Notes: generated from the letters alone by a model not told the origin. 64,000 bases of DNA from Streptomyces clavuligerus (GCF_005519465.1 NZ_CP027858.1:4402001-4466000), one strand, 5' to 3'. Positions 1-10,422 are shown, numbered from the stretch's first letter. A program made the numbers and translations.

Positions 1-602
1 CAGGAGAGAACAAGGAAGGCGACCCCGACGACCGTGAACGCCTCGACGGTCAGAAACGTCTCGGACGAGAACTGCCGGGCGGCGCCGAGCATTTCCATCA
101 CCCCGATGACAAACAGCATCGGGGTGTCCTTCAGCATCGCGATGACGTAATTCCCGAGTGCCGGGGCGACCCTGCGGAGCGCCTGCGGGAGAATCACCCC
201 GGACCAGGTCCGTCGGCGCGACAGATTCAACGCGGTCGCCGCCTCCCACTGGCCCTCCGGAACGCCGTCGATGCCCGCGCGGTAGACCTCGGCGGTGTAG
301 GTCGAATAGTGCAGTCCCAGCCCGAGGATTCCGGTGGCCGTCGCGGAAAGGGTGATGCCCCACTCCGGCAGGACGTAGTAGAGGAAGAAGAGCTGCACCA
401 GCAGCGGGGTGTTGCGCACGAACTCCGTCACCGCCGTCACCGGCAGGCGCACCGCGGCGGGGCCCGAATGCTGCGCGAGGGCCCAGACCAGGCCGAGCCC
501 GAAGGCGAGGAGCGCCCCCAGCGCCAGGGCCTGGAGGGTGACCCACAGACCGTCCCAGAACCGGGGCATGAAGGCGTCGACGGCGGACCAGTCCCAGCTC
601 AT
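1..602 (-). CDS. ehuD: Ectoine-type ABC transporter permease EhuD (3' end beyond window)
   Basis: Inner-membrane permease of a polar amino acid/compatible solute ABC importer. Translation begins MSWDWSAVDAF and shows the His/Glu/Gln permease pattern: first helix near residues 18-40, a TxFVRNTPLLVQL segment, and the EAA-like loop EGQWEAATALNLS that contacts the ATPase. The ATG at 602 overlaps the TGA of the upstream permease (ATGA), so the two are translationally coupled. The C-terminal end lies beyond the left edge. The subtype is inferred mainly from the neighbouring EhuB-like binding protein; another amphiphilic amino acid is possible as substrate. Confidence 0.85.
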   Translation of the reverse strand, partial: MSWDWSAVDAFMPRFWDGLWVTLQALALGALLAFGLGLVWALAQHSGPAAVRLPVTAVTEFVRNTPLLVQLFFLYYVLPEWGITLSATATGILGLGLHYSTYTAEVYRAGIDGVPEGQWEAATALNLSRRRTWSGVILPQALRRVAPALGNYVIAMLKDTPMLFVIGVMEMLGAARQFSSETFLTVEAFTVVGVAFLVLS

Positions 603-1348
603 CGCCGTTCACCCGCCCCGGGCGCGGCCGTGGCCGGGGTCCGCACGGCGGGCGGCGGCACCGTGCCGGGGGCCGGACCGGGAGCGGGCTCCGGGGGCAC
701 AGCGCCCGGCCGGGCCCGCCGCTCCAGCGCCCGCATCCCCCGGGTCAGGACGAAGGCGAGCAGGAAGTACGCCACCAGGATCACCGTGTAGACGGGCGCG
801 CTCTGACCCGTCGCGTTGCGGACGAGCGCCGCGCCGAACGCGAGGTCGGACACGCCCATGACCGAGACCAGCGCGGTGCCCTTCACCAGTTCGACCAGCA
901 GATTGTTGAGGGGCCTGATCATCTCGGGCCACGCCTGCGGCAGCAGGACGCGCGCCGTCGTCCGCGCCGGGCCGAAACCGAGGGCGAGGGCGGCCTCCCG
1001 CTGTCCCGCGGGCACGGCCGCGAGCGCGCCCCGCACCACCTCGGAGCCGTACGCGCCATAGGTGAGGCCGAGGGCCAGCACCGCCGCCCACATCGGGACG
1101 AGCTGCCAGCCGAGGCCGAGGGGCAGCACAAAGAAGATCCAGAACATCAGGATCAGCGCCGACATCCCCCGGAAGACCTCGAAGTAGCACCCGGCGGCGA
1201 ACCGGACGATCCACCGGCGATGCGTCCTCGCCACTCCGACGACGAGGGCGACGGCCCCGCCGAGCGCGGCGCTGCCCACGGTGAGCTGGACGGTGACCCA
1301 CAGACCGGAGAGCAGGAGCTGCCAGAGCCCTGGCGTGATCTCGCTCAT
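599..1348 (-). CDS. ehuC: Ectoine-type ABC transporter permease EhuC
   Basis: Second permease subunit, 249 aa, with about five hydrophobic segments and the EAA-type loop AGQREAALALGFG for coupling to the ATPase. I chose the ATG at 1348 because it overlaps the ehuB stop as ATGA and has GAGGAG about 11 nt upstream; a GTG at 1357 in the same frame lies only 2 nt from that GAGGAG. The last about 40 residues are a Pro/Ala/Gly-rich cytoplasmic tail, longer than usual for the family. It forms an operon with ehuB and ehuD; the ATPase gene should lie to the left of the window. Confidence 0.87.
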   Translation of the reverse strand: MSEITPGLWQLLLSGLWVTVQLTVGSAALGGAVALVVGVARTHRRWIVRFAAGCYFEVFRGMSALILMFWIFFVLPLGLGWQLVPMWAAVLALGLTYGAYGSEVVRGALAAVPAGQREAALALGFGPARTTARVLLPQAWPEMIRPLNNLLVELVKGTALVSVMGVSDLAFGAALVRNATGQSAPVYTVILVAYFLLAFVLTRGMRALERRARPGAVPPEPAPGPAPGTVPPPAVRTPATAAPGAGERR

Positions 1349-2319
1349 GGGCGGCACTTCTCCTCGGCGGTCCCGGTCGTCATCTGCTTCTCCGTGAAGC
1401 CGAAGGGCCGCATGATCTCCAGCAGCTCACCGCTCCGCTTCAGCGCGCGCAGCTCCCGGTTGAAGGCGTCGCGGAGCCCGGTCTCGGGGGTGCGGAAGGC
1501 GAAGGCGCCCATGTCCACCACCGGTTCGCCGTCGACATACGGGGTGACCTCGTCGGTCGCCTCGATACGGGTGGAGCCCGACTCCCGCACCACCTTGCGG
1601 ACGGCGACGGCGGTGCCCGCGAAGACATCGGCCCGGCCCTGTTCCACGGCGAGCAGCCCGGCGAGCTGGTCGGGCAGGGCGCGGACGCTCCGGACGCCCG
1701 CCGCCTCGGCATAAGCGATCTCCGCGTAGCCGACCCCGGTCGCCAGCCGGGCGCCGGACCGTGCGACGTCCTCGTAGGAGCGCAGTCCGCGCGGATTGCC
1801 CTTCGGGACGACGAAGGCGCTGAGCATCCGGTACTCGGGTTCCGCGAAGATCACCTGGCGGCAGCGGGCCGGGGTGATGTACATCCCGGCGGCCACCACG
1901 TCGAACTGGAGCGAGTTCAGCCCGGCGATCAGCGAGCCGAACTCGGTGGGGAACGGCTCCACCTCGTCGACGCCCAGCGCACGGAAGATCCGGCGGGCGA
2001 CGGCGGGCGCGGAGCCGGTCATCCGGCCGTCCTTGCCGATGTAGCCGTACGGCTGCTCCCCGGCGAGGCCGAGCCGTACGCGGCCCTGGGCGCGCAGCCG
2101 TTCGAGGAGCTGTCCGCCGTCGCCGTCCCCGGCGGTGGTCACCCGGCTGCACCCGGAGGCCGCGCCGAGGGCCGCCGCCGCGCCGAGGGCGGCGGCCCCG
2201 GTCAGCAGGGCGCGCCGCCGGGGAGCCCCGGCGGCGGTCTTGGCCGGGGCCGTGGGCGCGGGGCCGGGGTTTCCTCGCGTTCTCGTTCCGGTGGATGTGC
2301 TGTTCCGTGGGCGAGCCAT
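1345..2319 (-). CDS. ehuB: Ectoine/hydroxyectoine-type substrate-binding lipoprotein EhuB
   Basis: Extracytoplasmic solute-binding protein of 324 aa. The N-terminus carries a twin-arginine-like stretch (PRRRALL, about residues 33-39), a hydrophobic Ala-rich segment and a lipobox ending at Cys57 (AASGC), so it is predicted to be a lipid-anchored, possibly Tat-exported protein. The mature part has the SBP family 3 pattern, with GYIGKDGRMTG, TEFGSLIAGL and DVVAAGMYITPARC stretches that are typical of EhuB. It would deliver ectoine-like solutes to EhuC/EhuD for osmoprotection or as nutrients. The gene heads the ehu operon, 138 nt after the amidase stop, and could be co-transcribed with it. Confidence 0.88.
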   Translation of the reverse strand: MARPRNSTSTGTRTRGNPGPAPTAPAKTAAGAPRRRALLTGAAALGAAAALGAASGCSRVTTAGDGDGGQLLERLRAQGRVRLGLAGEQPYGYIGKDGRMTGSAPAVARRIFRALGVDEVEPFPTEFGSLIAGLNSLQFDVVAAGMYITPARCRQVIFAEPEYRMLSAFVVPKGNPRGLRSYEDVARSGARLATGVGYAEIAYAEAAGVRSVRALPDQLAGLLAVEQGRADVFAGTAVAVRKVVRESGSTRIEATDEVTPYVDGEPVVDMGAFAFRTPETGLRDAFNRELRALKRSGELLEIMRPFGFTEKQMTTGTAEEKCRP

Positions 2320-2457
2320 GGTCGCGCGGCTACCCCGCCGGTCCCCGGGTATGCGGAGGGGTTCCGGTGACCGGTGGGGCAGCCGGGGCCCGGGTGAGCA
2401 TAGGGACCAGTGAAGCAGCCAGGGCCAGGGTGGACAGAGGGGCTGGTGGGGCCGTGC

Positions 2458-3972
2458 TCAGGCGGGGGCCGGGCCGGGGGCGGGCGGCGCCGGGCGGGGG
2501 AGGACCGCGGTCCCCGACGCGTACAGCGCGTGGGCGGCCCGCAGGACGAGCGCGTCGGCGTGCCGGGCCCCGACGAGCTGCACCCCGATCGGCAGCCCGT
2601 CCCCGTCCACCCCGCAGGGCACGCTCGCGGCGGGCTGCTGGGTCATGTTGAACGGGTAGGTGAACGGGGTCCACGCGGCCCAGCGCCGGTGCCGGAAGGC
2701 GAGCGGCGCCTGCGCCCCCGCCGCGAACGCGGTGACCGGCAGGGCCGGTGTGACCAGCAGGTCGTACGCGGTGTGGAAGCGGCCCATGCGCCGCCCCAGC
2801 TCGGCCCGGGCGTCGACCGCCGCCAGATACTCCACCGCGCTGACGCCCGCCCCGGCCGCGGCCAGCTCCCGCAGCCCCGGGTCGAGCCGTTTGCGCTGGG
2901 CGGGCCCCAGCGGCTGGACCAGCCGGGCCGCCCCCGCCGACCACAGGGTGTGGAAGGGTTCCGCCGGGTCGGCGAAGTCCGGGTCGGCCTCCTCCACATA
3001 GGCCCCCAGCGCGGCGAACGCGCAGACCGCGCCCCGGACCGCCGCCGCCACGGCCGGGTCCACGGGCACCTGTCCGCCGAACGAGGGGGAGTAGCCGATG
3101 CGCAGGCCCCGCACCCCGTCCCCGAGGCGGGCCCGTACCGCGTCGGCGGGGCCCAGGTGCGACCAGTCCCGCCAGTCGGCGCCGCTGATGACGTCGAGCA
3201 TCAGCGCCGCGTCGGCGGCGTCCCGGGTCATCGGACCGACGTGCGAGAGGGTGCCGAAGGGGCTCGGGGGGTACAGCGGCACCCGGCCGTAGGTGGGTTT
3301 CAACCCGAAGACGCCGCAGAAGGCGGCCGGGATACGGATCGAGCCACCGCCGTCGGTGCCCAGGGAGAGCGGCCCCGCGCCCAGGGCCACCGCCGCCGCG
3401 CTGCCGCCGCTGGAGCCGCCGGAGGTCCGGGAGGGGTCGTACGGGTTGCGGGTCACCCCGTGCCGGGGGGAGTCGGTCACGCCCTTCCAGCCGAACTCCG
3501 GGGTCGTGGTCCGGCCGATCAGCACCGCGCCGTGCTCGCGCAGCCGTTGCACCGAGGGGGAGTCCTCGGCCGAGACCACTCCGTCGCCCGTGGTCAGCGA
3601 GCCGCGCAGGGCGGGGACCCCGCGCTGGAGCAGCAGGTCTTTCACGGTCGCCGGGACCCCGTCGAGCAGCCCGCGCGGCTCGCCCCGCCGCCAGCGCTCC
3701 GCCGACTCCGCCGCCGCCGTGAGCGCCGCCTCGGCGTCGATCCGGACGAACGCGTTGACCTGTGGCTGGATCTGCTCGGCCCGGTCGAGCACCGCGCGGA
3801 CCGCGTCGACGGGGGAGAGGTCCCCGCGGGCGTATCCGGCGAGCAGCTCACAGGCGGTCAGGTCGGCCGGGCCGCCCGGTGCGGCGACGGGGGCCGGAGG
3901 GGTGACGGAGGCGGGTGTTCCGGGCGGGACGGGGGTGTGCGGTGCGGGCCGTTCGGCGCGGTCAGCAGTCAT
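2458..3972 (-). CDS. Amidase (amidase signature family)
   Basis: Cytosolic amidohydrolase of 504 aa. The Ser-cis-Ser-Lys triad is visible: Lys111 in ATVKDLLL, Ser187 in TSGGSSGGS and the nucleophile Ser211 in GTDGGGSIRIPA. The first about 35 residues are Pro-rich and not part of the fold. No good Shine-Dalgarno sequence precedes the ATG at 3972, so translation may be leaderless. It reads in the same direction as ehuBCD and faces the racemase-fold gene across 204 bp. That layout suggests catabolism of the solute taken up by the Ehu importer, but the amide substrate cannot be read from sequence. Confidence 0.85.
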   Translation of the reverse strand: MTADRAERPAPHTPVPPGTPASVTPPAPVAAPGGPADLTACELLAGYARGDLSPVDAVRAVLDRAEQIQPQVNAFVRIDAEAALTAAAESAERWRRGEPRGLLDGVPATVKDLLLQRGVPALRGSLTTGDGVVSAEDSPSVQRLREHGAVLIGRTTTPEFGWKGVTDSPRHGVTRNPYDPSRTSGGSSGGSAAAVALGAGPLSLGTDGGGSIRIPAAFCGVFGLKPTYGRVPLYPPSPFGTLSHVGPMTRDAADAALMLDVISGADWRDWSHLGPADAVRARLGDGVRGLRIGYSPSFGGQVPVDPAVAAAVRGAVCAFAALGAYVEEADPDFADPAEPFHTLWSAGAARLVQPLGPAQRKRLDPGLRELAAAGAGVSAVEYLAAVDARAELGRRMGRFHTAYDLLVTPALPVTAFAAGAQAPLAFRHRRWAAWTPFTYPFNMTQQPAASVPCGVDGDGLPIGVQLVGARHADALVLRAAHALYASGTAVLPRPAPPAPGPAPA

Positions 3973-4176
3973 AGGGGGGACGTACCCCGCGGGTGCGCGG
4001 CTCACGTACGGCGCCAAGGATGCTTGGGCCGGGAGGTCCGGTGGTACCTGATGACCGCGAGCCGCAGTCCGTCCACGCCCGCGCCGCACCGACCGGTGGG
4101 GGACGGCGCGGACGGCGGGGAGGGCGGGGACGGCACGAGCAGACGGAGCGAAGCGACAGAAAGGCTGGACCGGACG
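3973..4176. promoter_or_regulatory. Divergent intergenic region, amidase versus racemase-fold gene
   Basis: This 204-bp spacer must hold both promoters. I see no convincing palindrome or consensus promoter in it. A short Gly/Asp-coding GC-rich run (ggacggcgcggacggcggggag) sits near 4089-4130, just before the GAAAGG ribosome site of the right-hand gene. Confidence 0.4.
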
Positions 4177-4896
4177 ATGACCACGGTCGGACTTCTCTAT
4201 CCCGGGCATCTGGCCGAGGAGGACTTCCCCCGGTTGGAGGTGCTGCTCGACAGCGACATCAGGCTGCCACTGGTCCACACCGACCGGACCGAGGACAGCC
4301 GCCACGGGGACGCGCTGCGGGAGATGAGCGCGCCGCAGCGGCTCGCGGCGGGCGTGGACGAGCTGCGGCTCGCGGGCGCGGAGTCGGTCGTGTGGGCCTC
4401 GGCGGCCGGAGGGTTCGTCCACGGCCCCGAGGGCGCGCACCGGCAGGTCCGGGAGCTGGCGCTGGCGGCGGGGCTCCCCGCGTCCAGTACGGCGTTCGGC
4501 TTCGCGCACGCGGCACGGCGGCTGAAGGCGGTCAGAGTGGCGGTGGCGGCGGCCTGGCCGGAGGAGATCCAGGCGTACTGCGCCGCGTTCCTGGCGGCGG
4601 AGGGCGTGGAGGTGGTGGCGACGGGCGGCGCCTTGGCCCCGGTGGCCGAGGTCGTGTCCTGGGGCCGGGAGGAGGTGCTCGGCCTGGCCGTCTCCGCCGA
4701 CCACCCCACCGCCGACGCGGTGCTGCTGCCGGACACGGCCCTGCACACCGCGGCCCATCTGGACGAGCTGGAGGAGCGGCTCGCCAAACCGGTGCTCACC
4801 GCCAGTCAGGTCACCGTGTGGGAGGGGCTGCGGCTCGCGGACCGCCGGGCCTGGGCCTTCCATCTGGGCACCCTCTTCGCCCGGCCGGGGCTCTGA
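4177..4896 (+). CDS. Asp/Glu racemase-fold (maleate isomerase/EutA-like) protein without catalytic cysteines
   Basis: A 239-aa cytosolic protein of the aspartate/glutamate racemase, arylmalonate decarboxylase, maleate isomerase and EutA superfamily. It shows the family's two half-site loops: VVWASAAGGFVHG (residues 71-83) and LLPDTALHT (183-191) followed by KPVLTASQVTVWEGL. In most members the first loop reads ACTSGSF and the second SCTNLRT. Here those cysteine positions hold Ser75 and Asp186, and the only cysteine is Cys135. Racemase chemistry is therefore doubtful; a different reaction or a binding role is possible. Start: ATG with GAAAGG upstream. It is divergent from the amidase/ehu genes, which links it to the same solute pathway. 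Confidence 0.75.
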   Translation: MTTVGLLYPGHLAEEDFPRLEVLLDSDIRLPLVHTDRTEDSRHGDALREMSAPQRLAAGVDELRLAGAESVVWASAAGGFVHGPEGAHRQVRELALAAGLPASSTAFGFAHAARRLKAVRVAVAAAWPEEIQAYCAAFLAAEGVEVVATGGALAPVAEVVSWGREEVLGLAVSADHPTADAVLLPDTALHTAAHLDELEERLAKPVLTASQVTVWEGLRLADRRAWAFHLGTLFARPGL

Positions 4897-4903
4897 GACC
4901 CGT

Positions 4904-4951
4904 ACCCGCTTCTGTACCCGCTTCCGTGCCTGCTTCCGTGCCCGTCCGGGC
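4904..4951. repeat. Four tandem 12-bp repeats
   Basis: Directly after the racemase-fold gene the sequence repeats gtacccgcttc(t/c) with period 12, drifting to gtgcctgcttcc and gtgcccgtccgg in the third and fourth copies. No function is evident. Confidence 0.7.
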
Positions 4952-5034
4952 GGTGGCGGGGAACAAAACGGAGACAGCCTCCTGTTGAGTCCGGGTGCAG
5001 GGTCCGCGGACGGAGCAGGAGGAGGTCGGGGAGC

Positions 5035-6396
5035 GTGGCGGAGACGGCCGGCAGGGGCGCGTACGGCACACGGGACGACGGGCGGAGCGGCGGCGGGGAC
5101 ACCCCCGGGGCGCCCTTCCGCCCGTCCGGTGCGCGTGATCACGGCGCGATCGGTACGGCGGGACCACCGGGCGGCGCGGGTGACGGCGGCGCGACTGGAA
5201 CCGGCGGTACCGGCGGCACCGGCGGCACGGGCGGTACCGGCGCGTTCGGCACCGTCGGCGCGGGTGGCGGCGGTGCGACAGGAGCAGGCGGCGCGATCGG
5301 CACCGGCAGCAGCGGCGGCGCGATCAGAGGAGTGGCGCGGGGCGCCTGCCCCGTACCGCTGTCCGTCCTCGACCTGGCCACCGTCGGCGCGGGCCGCACC
5401 GCCGCCGACGCCCTGCGCACCAGCGTGCGCCTCGCCCGCCTCGCCGAGTCCCGCGGCTACCACCGCCACTGGCTCGCCGAGCACCACTCCATGCCCGGTG
5501 TGGCCTCCTCGTCCCCCGCCGTGATCCTGGCCCATCTGGCCGCCCACACCCGCCGCATCCGGCTCGGCTCCGGCGGTGTGATGCTCCCCAACCACGCGCC
5601 CCTGGTGGTCGCCGAGCAGTTCGGCACCCTGGAGGCGCTGGCGCCGGGCCGGATCGACCTCGGGCTCGGCCGGGCGCCCGGTACCGACGGTGCCACCGCC
5701 GCCGCGCTGCGCCGCGGCGCACCCGGGGACGGCGCCGAGGACTTCCCCCGCCAACTCGCCGAGCTGGTGCGCTTCCTGGACGACGACTTCCCCGACGGCC
5801 ATCCGCTCGCCCGCGTCCGCGCCGTCCCCGGACCCGTCCAGGGCGCCGGCTCCCGGCCTCCCGTCTGGCTGCTCGGCTCCTCCGGCTACAGCGCCCGGCT
5901 CGCGGGGACGCTCGGGCTGCCCTTCGCCTTCGCCCACCACTTCTCCGCGCAGAACACCCTGCCCGCGCTCGACCTCTACCGGGAGTCGTTCCGTCCCTCG
6001 GCCGTGCTGGACTCCCCGTACGCCCTGATCGGCGTGGCCGCGCTCGCCGCCGACAGCGGACGCGAGGCCCGCCGCCAGGTCCGCACAGGGGCGCTCTCCA
6101 TGCTGCGGCTGCGCACCGGCCGCCCCGGGCCGATCCCGACCCCCGAGGAGGCGGAGCGGTACCCGTACACCGCCGCCGAGCGGGAGTTCGTCGCCCACTG
6201 GCTGGCGAACGTGGTCCACGGCACCCCCGACGAGGTCCGGTCCGGCCTGGAGGACCTGCGCAAACGGACCGACGCCGACGAACTCATGCTCACGGCCAAC
6301 GTGCACGGGAACGAGGCGCGGCTGCGCTCGTACGAGCTGATCGCCGACGCCTGCGGTCTGCCCAGGGATGAGGCATCCGCTGTGGTTTATGACTGA
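5035..6396 (+). CDS. LLM-class flavin-dependent oxidoreductase (MsnO8-like) with Gly/Thr-rich N-terminal extension
   Basis: Luciferase-like monooxygenase fold of 453 aa. The core starts near residue 105 ([12 protein letters not shown]) and has the family stretches [33 protein letters not shown] and [17 protein letters not shown]. Such enzymes use FMNH2 supplied by a partner reductase. The first about 100 residues are a low-complexity Gly/Thr/Ala tract with GGTGGT repeats, which this family normally lacks. The extension looks genuinely translated: GTG 5035 sits 9-12 nt after an AGGAGGAGG site at 5017-5025, and no internal start is as good. It is a single gene between the racemase-fold gene and a strong terminator. 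Substrate unknown. Confidence 0.8.
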   Translation: MAETAGRGAYGTRDDGRSGGGDTPGAPFRPSGARDHGAIGTAGPPGGAGDGGATGTGGTGGTGGTGGTGAFGTVGAGGGGATGAGGAIGTGSSGGAIRGVARGACPVPLSVLDLATVGAGRTAADALRTSVRLARLAESRGYHRHWLAEHHSMPGVASSSPAVILAHLAAHTRRIRLGSGGVMLPNHAPLVVAEQFGTLEALAPGRIDLGLGRAPGTDGATAAALRRGAPGDGAEDFPRQLAELVRFLDDDFPDGHPLARVRAVPGPVQGAGSRPPVWLLGSSGYSARLAGTLGLPFAFAHHFSAQNTLPALDLYRESFRPSAVLDSPYALIGVAALAADSGREARRQVRTGALSMLRLRTGRPGPIPTPEEAERYPYTAAEREFVAHWLANVVHGTPDEVRSGLEDLRKRTDADELMLTANVHGNEARLRSYELIADACGLPRDEASAVVYD

Positions 6397-6437
6397 ACGG
6401 TTCCTATGGCTTGTTCAACATTCCCTTAACCGGCCCT

Positions 6438-6472
6438 TAAGCCGCTTGTCACCGCTGGTGGCAGGCGGCTTA
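6438..6472 (+). terminator. Rho-independent-type hairpin after the monooxygenase gene
   Basis: TAAGCCGC (6438-6445) pairs perfectly with GCGGCTTA (6465-6472), and an inner CACC/GGTG stem closes a small loop. It begins about 40 nt after the stop codon at 6396. Confidence 0.75.
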
Positions 6473-6512
6473 CTGGTGTGCGCACGGCGGTGACGAGCAC
6501 TTTCTCGAATGA

Positions 6513-6544
6513 ATTGGTCTAGTCCTGGTTTGGTCGAGACCATT
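6513..6544 (+). promoter_or_regulatory. DasR/chitinase-type direct repeats upstream of the chitinase
   Basis: Two copies of the chitinase control motif occur: ATTGGTCTAGTCCT (6513-6526) and TTTGGTCGAGACCATT (6529-6544). Both resemble the DasR element consensus ACTGGTCTAGACCACT and the 12-bp direct repeats of Streptomyces chi promoters. A possible -35 TTGACG (6543-6548) with -10 TATCTG (6567-6572) overlaps the second copy. Repression released by N-acetylglucosamine signals is inferred from this family. Confidence 0.75.
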
Positions 6545-6635
6545 GACGCGAGCATGGCTGGATCGCTATCTGTTGCTACACCACTGCATCAACTCCTGTC
6601 GCAGTACCCCCGTTTCCCCCACACGGAGGCTGTTC

Positions 6636-8351
<1,716 letters not shown>

Positions 8352-8411
8352 CCGCACCGCACGGCTGCGCCACCGGGCAGCCGCGCCACTGAACCACTCA
8401 CCCGCGCACCG

Positions 8412-8451
8412 GGTCCCCGCCGGGTCCGGCCCCACACGGCCGGCGGGGACC
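8412..8451. terminator. Hairpin between convergent genes
   Basis: GGTCCCCGCCGG (8412-8423) pairs perfectly with CCGGCGGGGACC (8440-8451), 60 nt after the chitinase stop. It probably ends the chitinase transcript. Confidence 0.65.
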
Positions 8452-8469
8452 AGGTGACCCCCCACACCG

Positions 8470-8509
8470 CCGCCCCCGGCCGGAAGCCACCCCTTCCGCC
8501 CGGGGGCGG
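8470..8509. terminator. Second hairpin between convergent genes
   Basis: A 17-bp stem with one mismatch joins 8470-8486 and 8493-8509 around a 6-nt loop (ccaccc). It lies 45 nt after the stop of the leftward GGDEF/EAL gene and can act in both directions. Confidence 0.7.
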
Positions 8510-8554
8510 CCTCCATTCCACCGGGAGGCCGCCCGCCGGACGGGAGCGGCGGAC

Positions 8555-10360
8555 TCAGGCCGACAGCGGTGCGTCGATCAGCTCCCCGATCCGGTCCGGC
8601 GGCACCGCCCGCGAGTACAGCCAGCCCTGACCGGTGTCGCAGCCGATCCGCCGGAGCCGGGCGGCCTGCCCCGAGGTCTCCACGCACTCGGCCGTCACCG
8701 TCAGCCCCAGCCGGTGCGCGAGCTGCACCATCGCCTCGACGATCGTCTCGTCCGCCGGGTTGGGGTGCGCCTCGTCCTGGAACCCGCGGACGAACGACCC
8801 GTCCAGCTTCAGCACCGACACCGGCAGCCTGCTGAGATACGCCAGGTTGGAGTAGCCGGTCCCGAAGTCGTCGATGGCGATCTGGACCCCCATGTCACTG
8901 AGGGCCTGGAGCGCCTGGAGCGGCCGGCCCGCCGAGCCCATGACGGCCGACTCGGTCAGCTCCAGTTGCAGCAGCCGCGGCGCGAGCCCGGTCTCCGCCA
9001 GGATCTCCGCCACGTCCGCCACCAGGTCCGAGTCCCAGACCTGCCGGACGGCGACATTGACGCTCACGAACAGCGGCGGCGCGTGCGGATGGTCCCGCTG
9101 CCACTGCCGGGCCTGACGGCAGGCGGTGCGCAGCACCCAGCGGCCGAGCTGGACGATCGAGCCGTCCTCCTCGGCGATACCGACGAACCGATTCGGCGTC
9201 AGGGTGCCGAACTCGGGGTGGTTCCAGCGCACCAGCGCCTCGACCCCCCGGGTCACCCCGTCCGCGAGCCCCACCAGCGGCTGGTACTCCAGCGCGAACT
9301 CGCCGCGCTCCACGGCGGGCCGCAGGGTGGAGGAGAGGGCCTGCCGGGTCACCCGGTGGGCGTTGCGCTCCGGGTCGAAGAGGGTCCAGCGGGCCTTGCC
9401 GTCCTCCTTGGCCCAGTAGAGCGTGGTGTCGGCCGCCTGCATCAGCCCGGTGGCGGTGGTGCCCGCGACGGCGCGCTCCACCACCCCGATCGACGCCGAC
9501 ACCGACAGCCGCTGCCCGTCTAGGTCGAACGGCCGCTGGAGCGCGTCGAGCACGGTCCGGGCGACCTCGGTGACCTGCTCGGTCCCGGTGGACTCCTCCA
9601 CCAGGACGGCGAACTCGTCGCCGCCGAGCCGCGCCACCAGATGGCCGTCGCCGGTGCACTCCGTCAGCCGTTCGGCCACCGCCACCAGCAGCCGGTCCCC
9701 GATCCGGTGCCCCAGGGTGTCGTTGATCGCCTTGAAGCCGTCCAGATCGAGGTAGCAGAGCCCGATCCGGCCGGTGGAGCCGTGGTCGTACGCGGAGGAC
9801 TCCAGCGCCGCCGTCAGCCGTTCGAAGAACAGCGCGCGGTTGGGCAGCCGGGTCACCGCGTCGTGCATCTGGAGGTGGCGCAGCCGGGCCCGCAGCTCGC
9901 GCCGCTCCCCGACGTCGGTGACGGAGAGCACGGCGCCGGGGCCGCCCTTCAGCGGGGCCACGGCCACCTCCGCCCACAGGACGCTGCCGTCGGAGTGCTT
10001 GAGCCGCCGGGTGCAGCGGAACCGGGACCGCCGCCCGCGCAGCACCTCGCGGTACGCGTGCCAGGCGTGGCGGTCGGACGCCAGGTCGAGCAGGTCGGCG
10101 GCGGGCCGGGCGCGCAGGGCCGCGGGCTCTCCGCCGATCAGCGCGGCGAAGGCCGGGTTGGCGTGGACGACCGAGCCCTCGGGGTCGAGGAGGGCCAGGG
10201 CGGCGGGGGCCGAGGCGAACGCGGACCGGTAGTCGACCTGCCCAAAGCGGCGGTGGCCGCCCGCTCGGGCGAGGCGGCCGTCACGCTCCGCTATCGCCTG
10301 CCGGGTCCCGCCGGGGGCCTCGGTGTCCGTGGGCCCTGCTCCATCGGTGGTTGCTCTCAC
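8555..10360 (-). CDS. PAS-GGDEF-EAL cyclic-di-GMP enzyme (soluble)
   Basis: A 601-aa signalling protein with PAS domain about 45-155, GGDEF domain about 165-325 and EAL domain about 345-595. The diguanylate cyclase signature is intact (GGDEF at 246-250), but no RxxD inhibitory site is seen five residues before it. The phosphodiesterase motifs are also kept: EAL at 374-376, an LELTES stretch and DDFGTGYSN. It may therefore make and break c-di-GMP, the second messenger that controls BldD in Streptomyces. No membrane segments are seen. Start GTG 10360 has GGGAG about 7 nt upstream. Four phased GTACAG repeats lie directly before it. It is monocistronic. Confidence 0.9.
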   Translation of the reverse strand: MRATTDGAGPTDTEAPGGTRQAIAERDGRLARAGGHRRFGQVDYRSAFASAPAALALLDPEGSVVHANPAFAALIGGEPAALRARPAADLLDLASDRHAWHAYREVLRGRRSRFRCTRRLKHSDGSVLWAEVAVAPLKGGPGAVLSVTDVGERRELRARLRHLQMHDAVTRLPNRALFFERLTAALESSAYDHGSTGRIGLCYLDLDGFKAINDTLGHRIGDRLLVAVAERLTECTGDGHLVARLGGDEFAVLVEESTGTEQVTEVARTVLDALQRPFDLDGQRLSVSASIGVVERAVAGTTATGLMQAADTTLYWAKEDGKARWTLFDPERNAHRVTRQALSSTLRPAVERGEFALEYQPLVGLADGVTRGVEALVRWNHPEFGTLTPNRFVGIAEEDGSIVQLGRWVLRTACRQARQWQRDHPHAPPLFVSVNVAVRQVWDSDLVADVAEILAETGLAPRLLQLELTESAVMGSAGRPLQALQALSDMGVQIAIDDFGTGYSNLAYLSRLPVSVLKLDGSFVRGFQDEAHPNPADETIVEAMVQLAHRLGLTVTAECVETSGQAARLRRIGCDTGQGWLYSRAVPPDRIGELIDAPLSA

Positions 10361-10387
10361 CGCTCACTCCCGCAGTGCAGTGGTCTC

Positions 10388-10422
10388 GTACAGGGTTGTA
10401 CAGCTCGTACAGGCGCGTACAG
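10388..10422 (-). promoter_or_regulatory. Four helically phased GTACAG repeats
   Basis: GTACAG begins at 10388, 10398, 10407 and 10417, with spacings of 10, 9 and 10 bp, so the copies lie on the same DNA face. They are 28-62 nt upstream of the GGDEF/EAL start codon (CTGTAC when read in that direction). This looks like a cooperative operator, but I do not recognise the cognate protein. The rest of the 380-bp divergent region 10361-10740 shows nothing else I can name. Confidence 0.55.

Noticed and set aside
2458..6306. Very long open frame on the minus strand across three genes
   Set aside because: It is open only because of high GC. The amidase occupies its 5'-distal part with clear motifs, and the rest is opposite the racemase-fold and monooxygenase genes.
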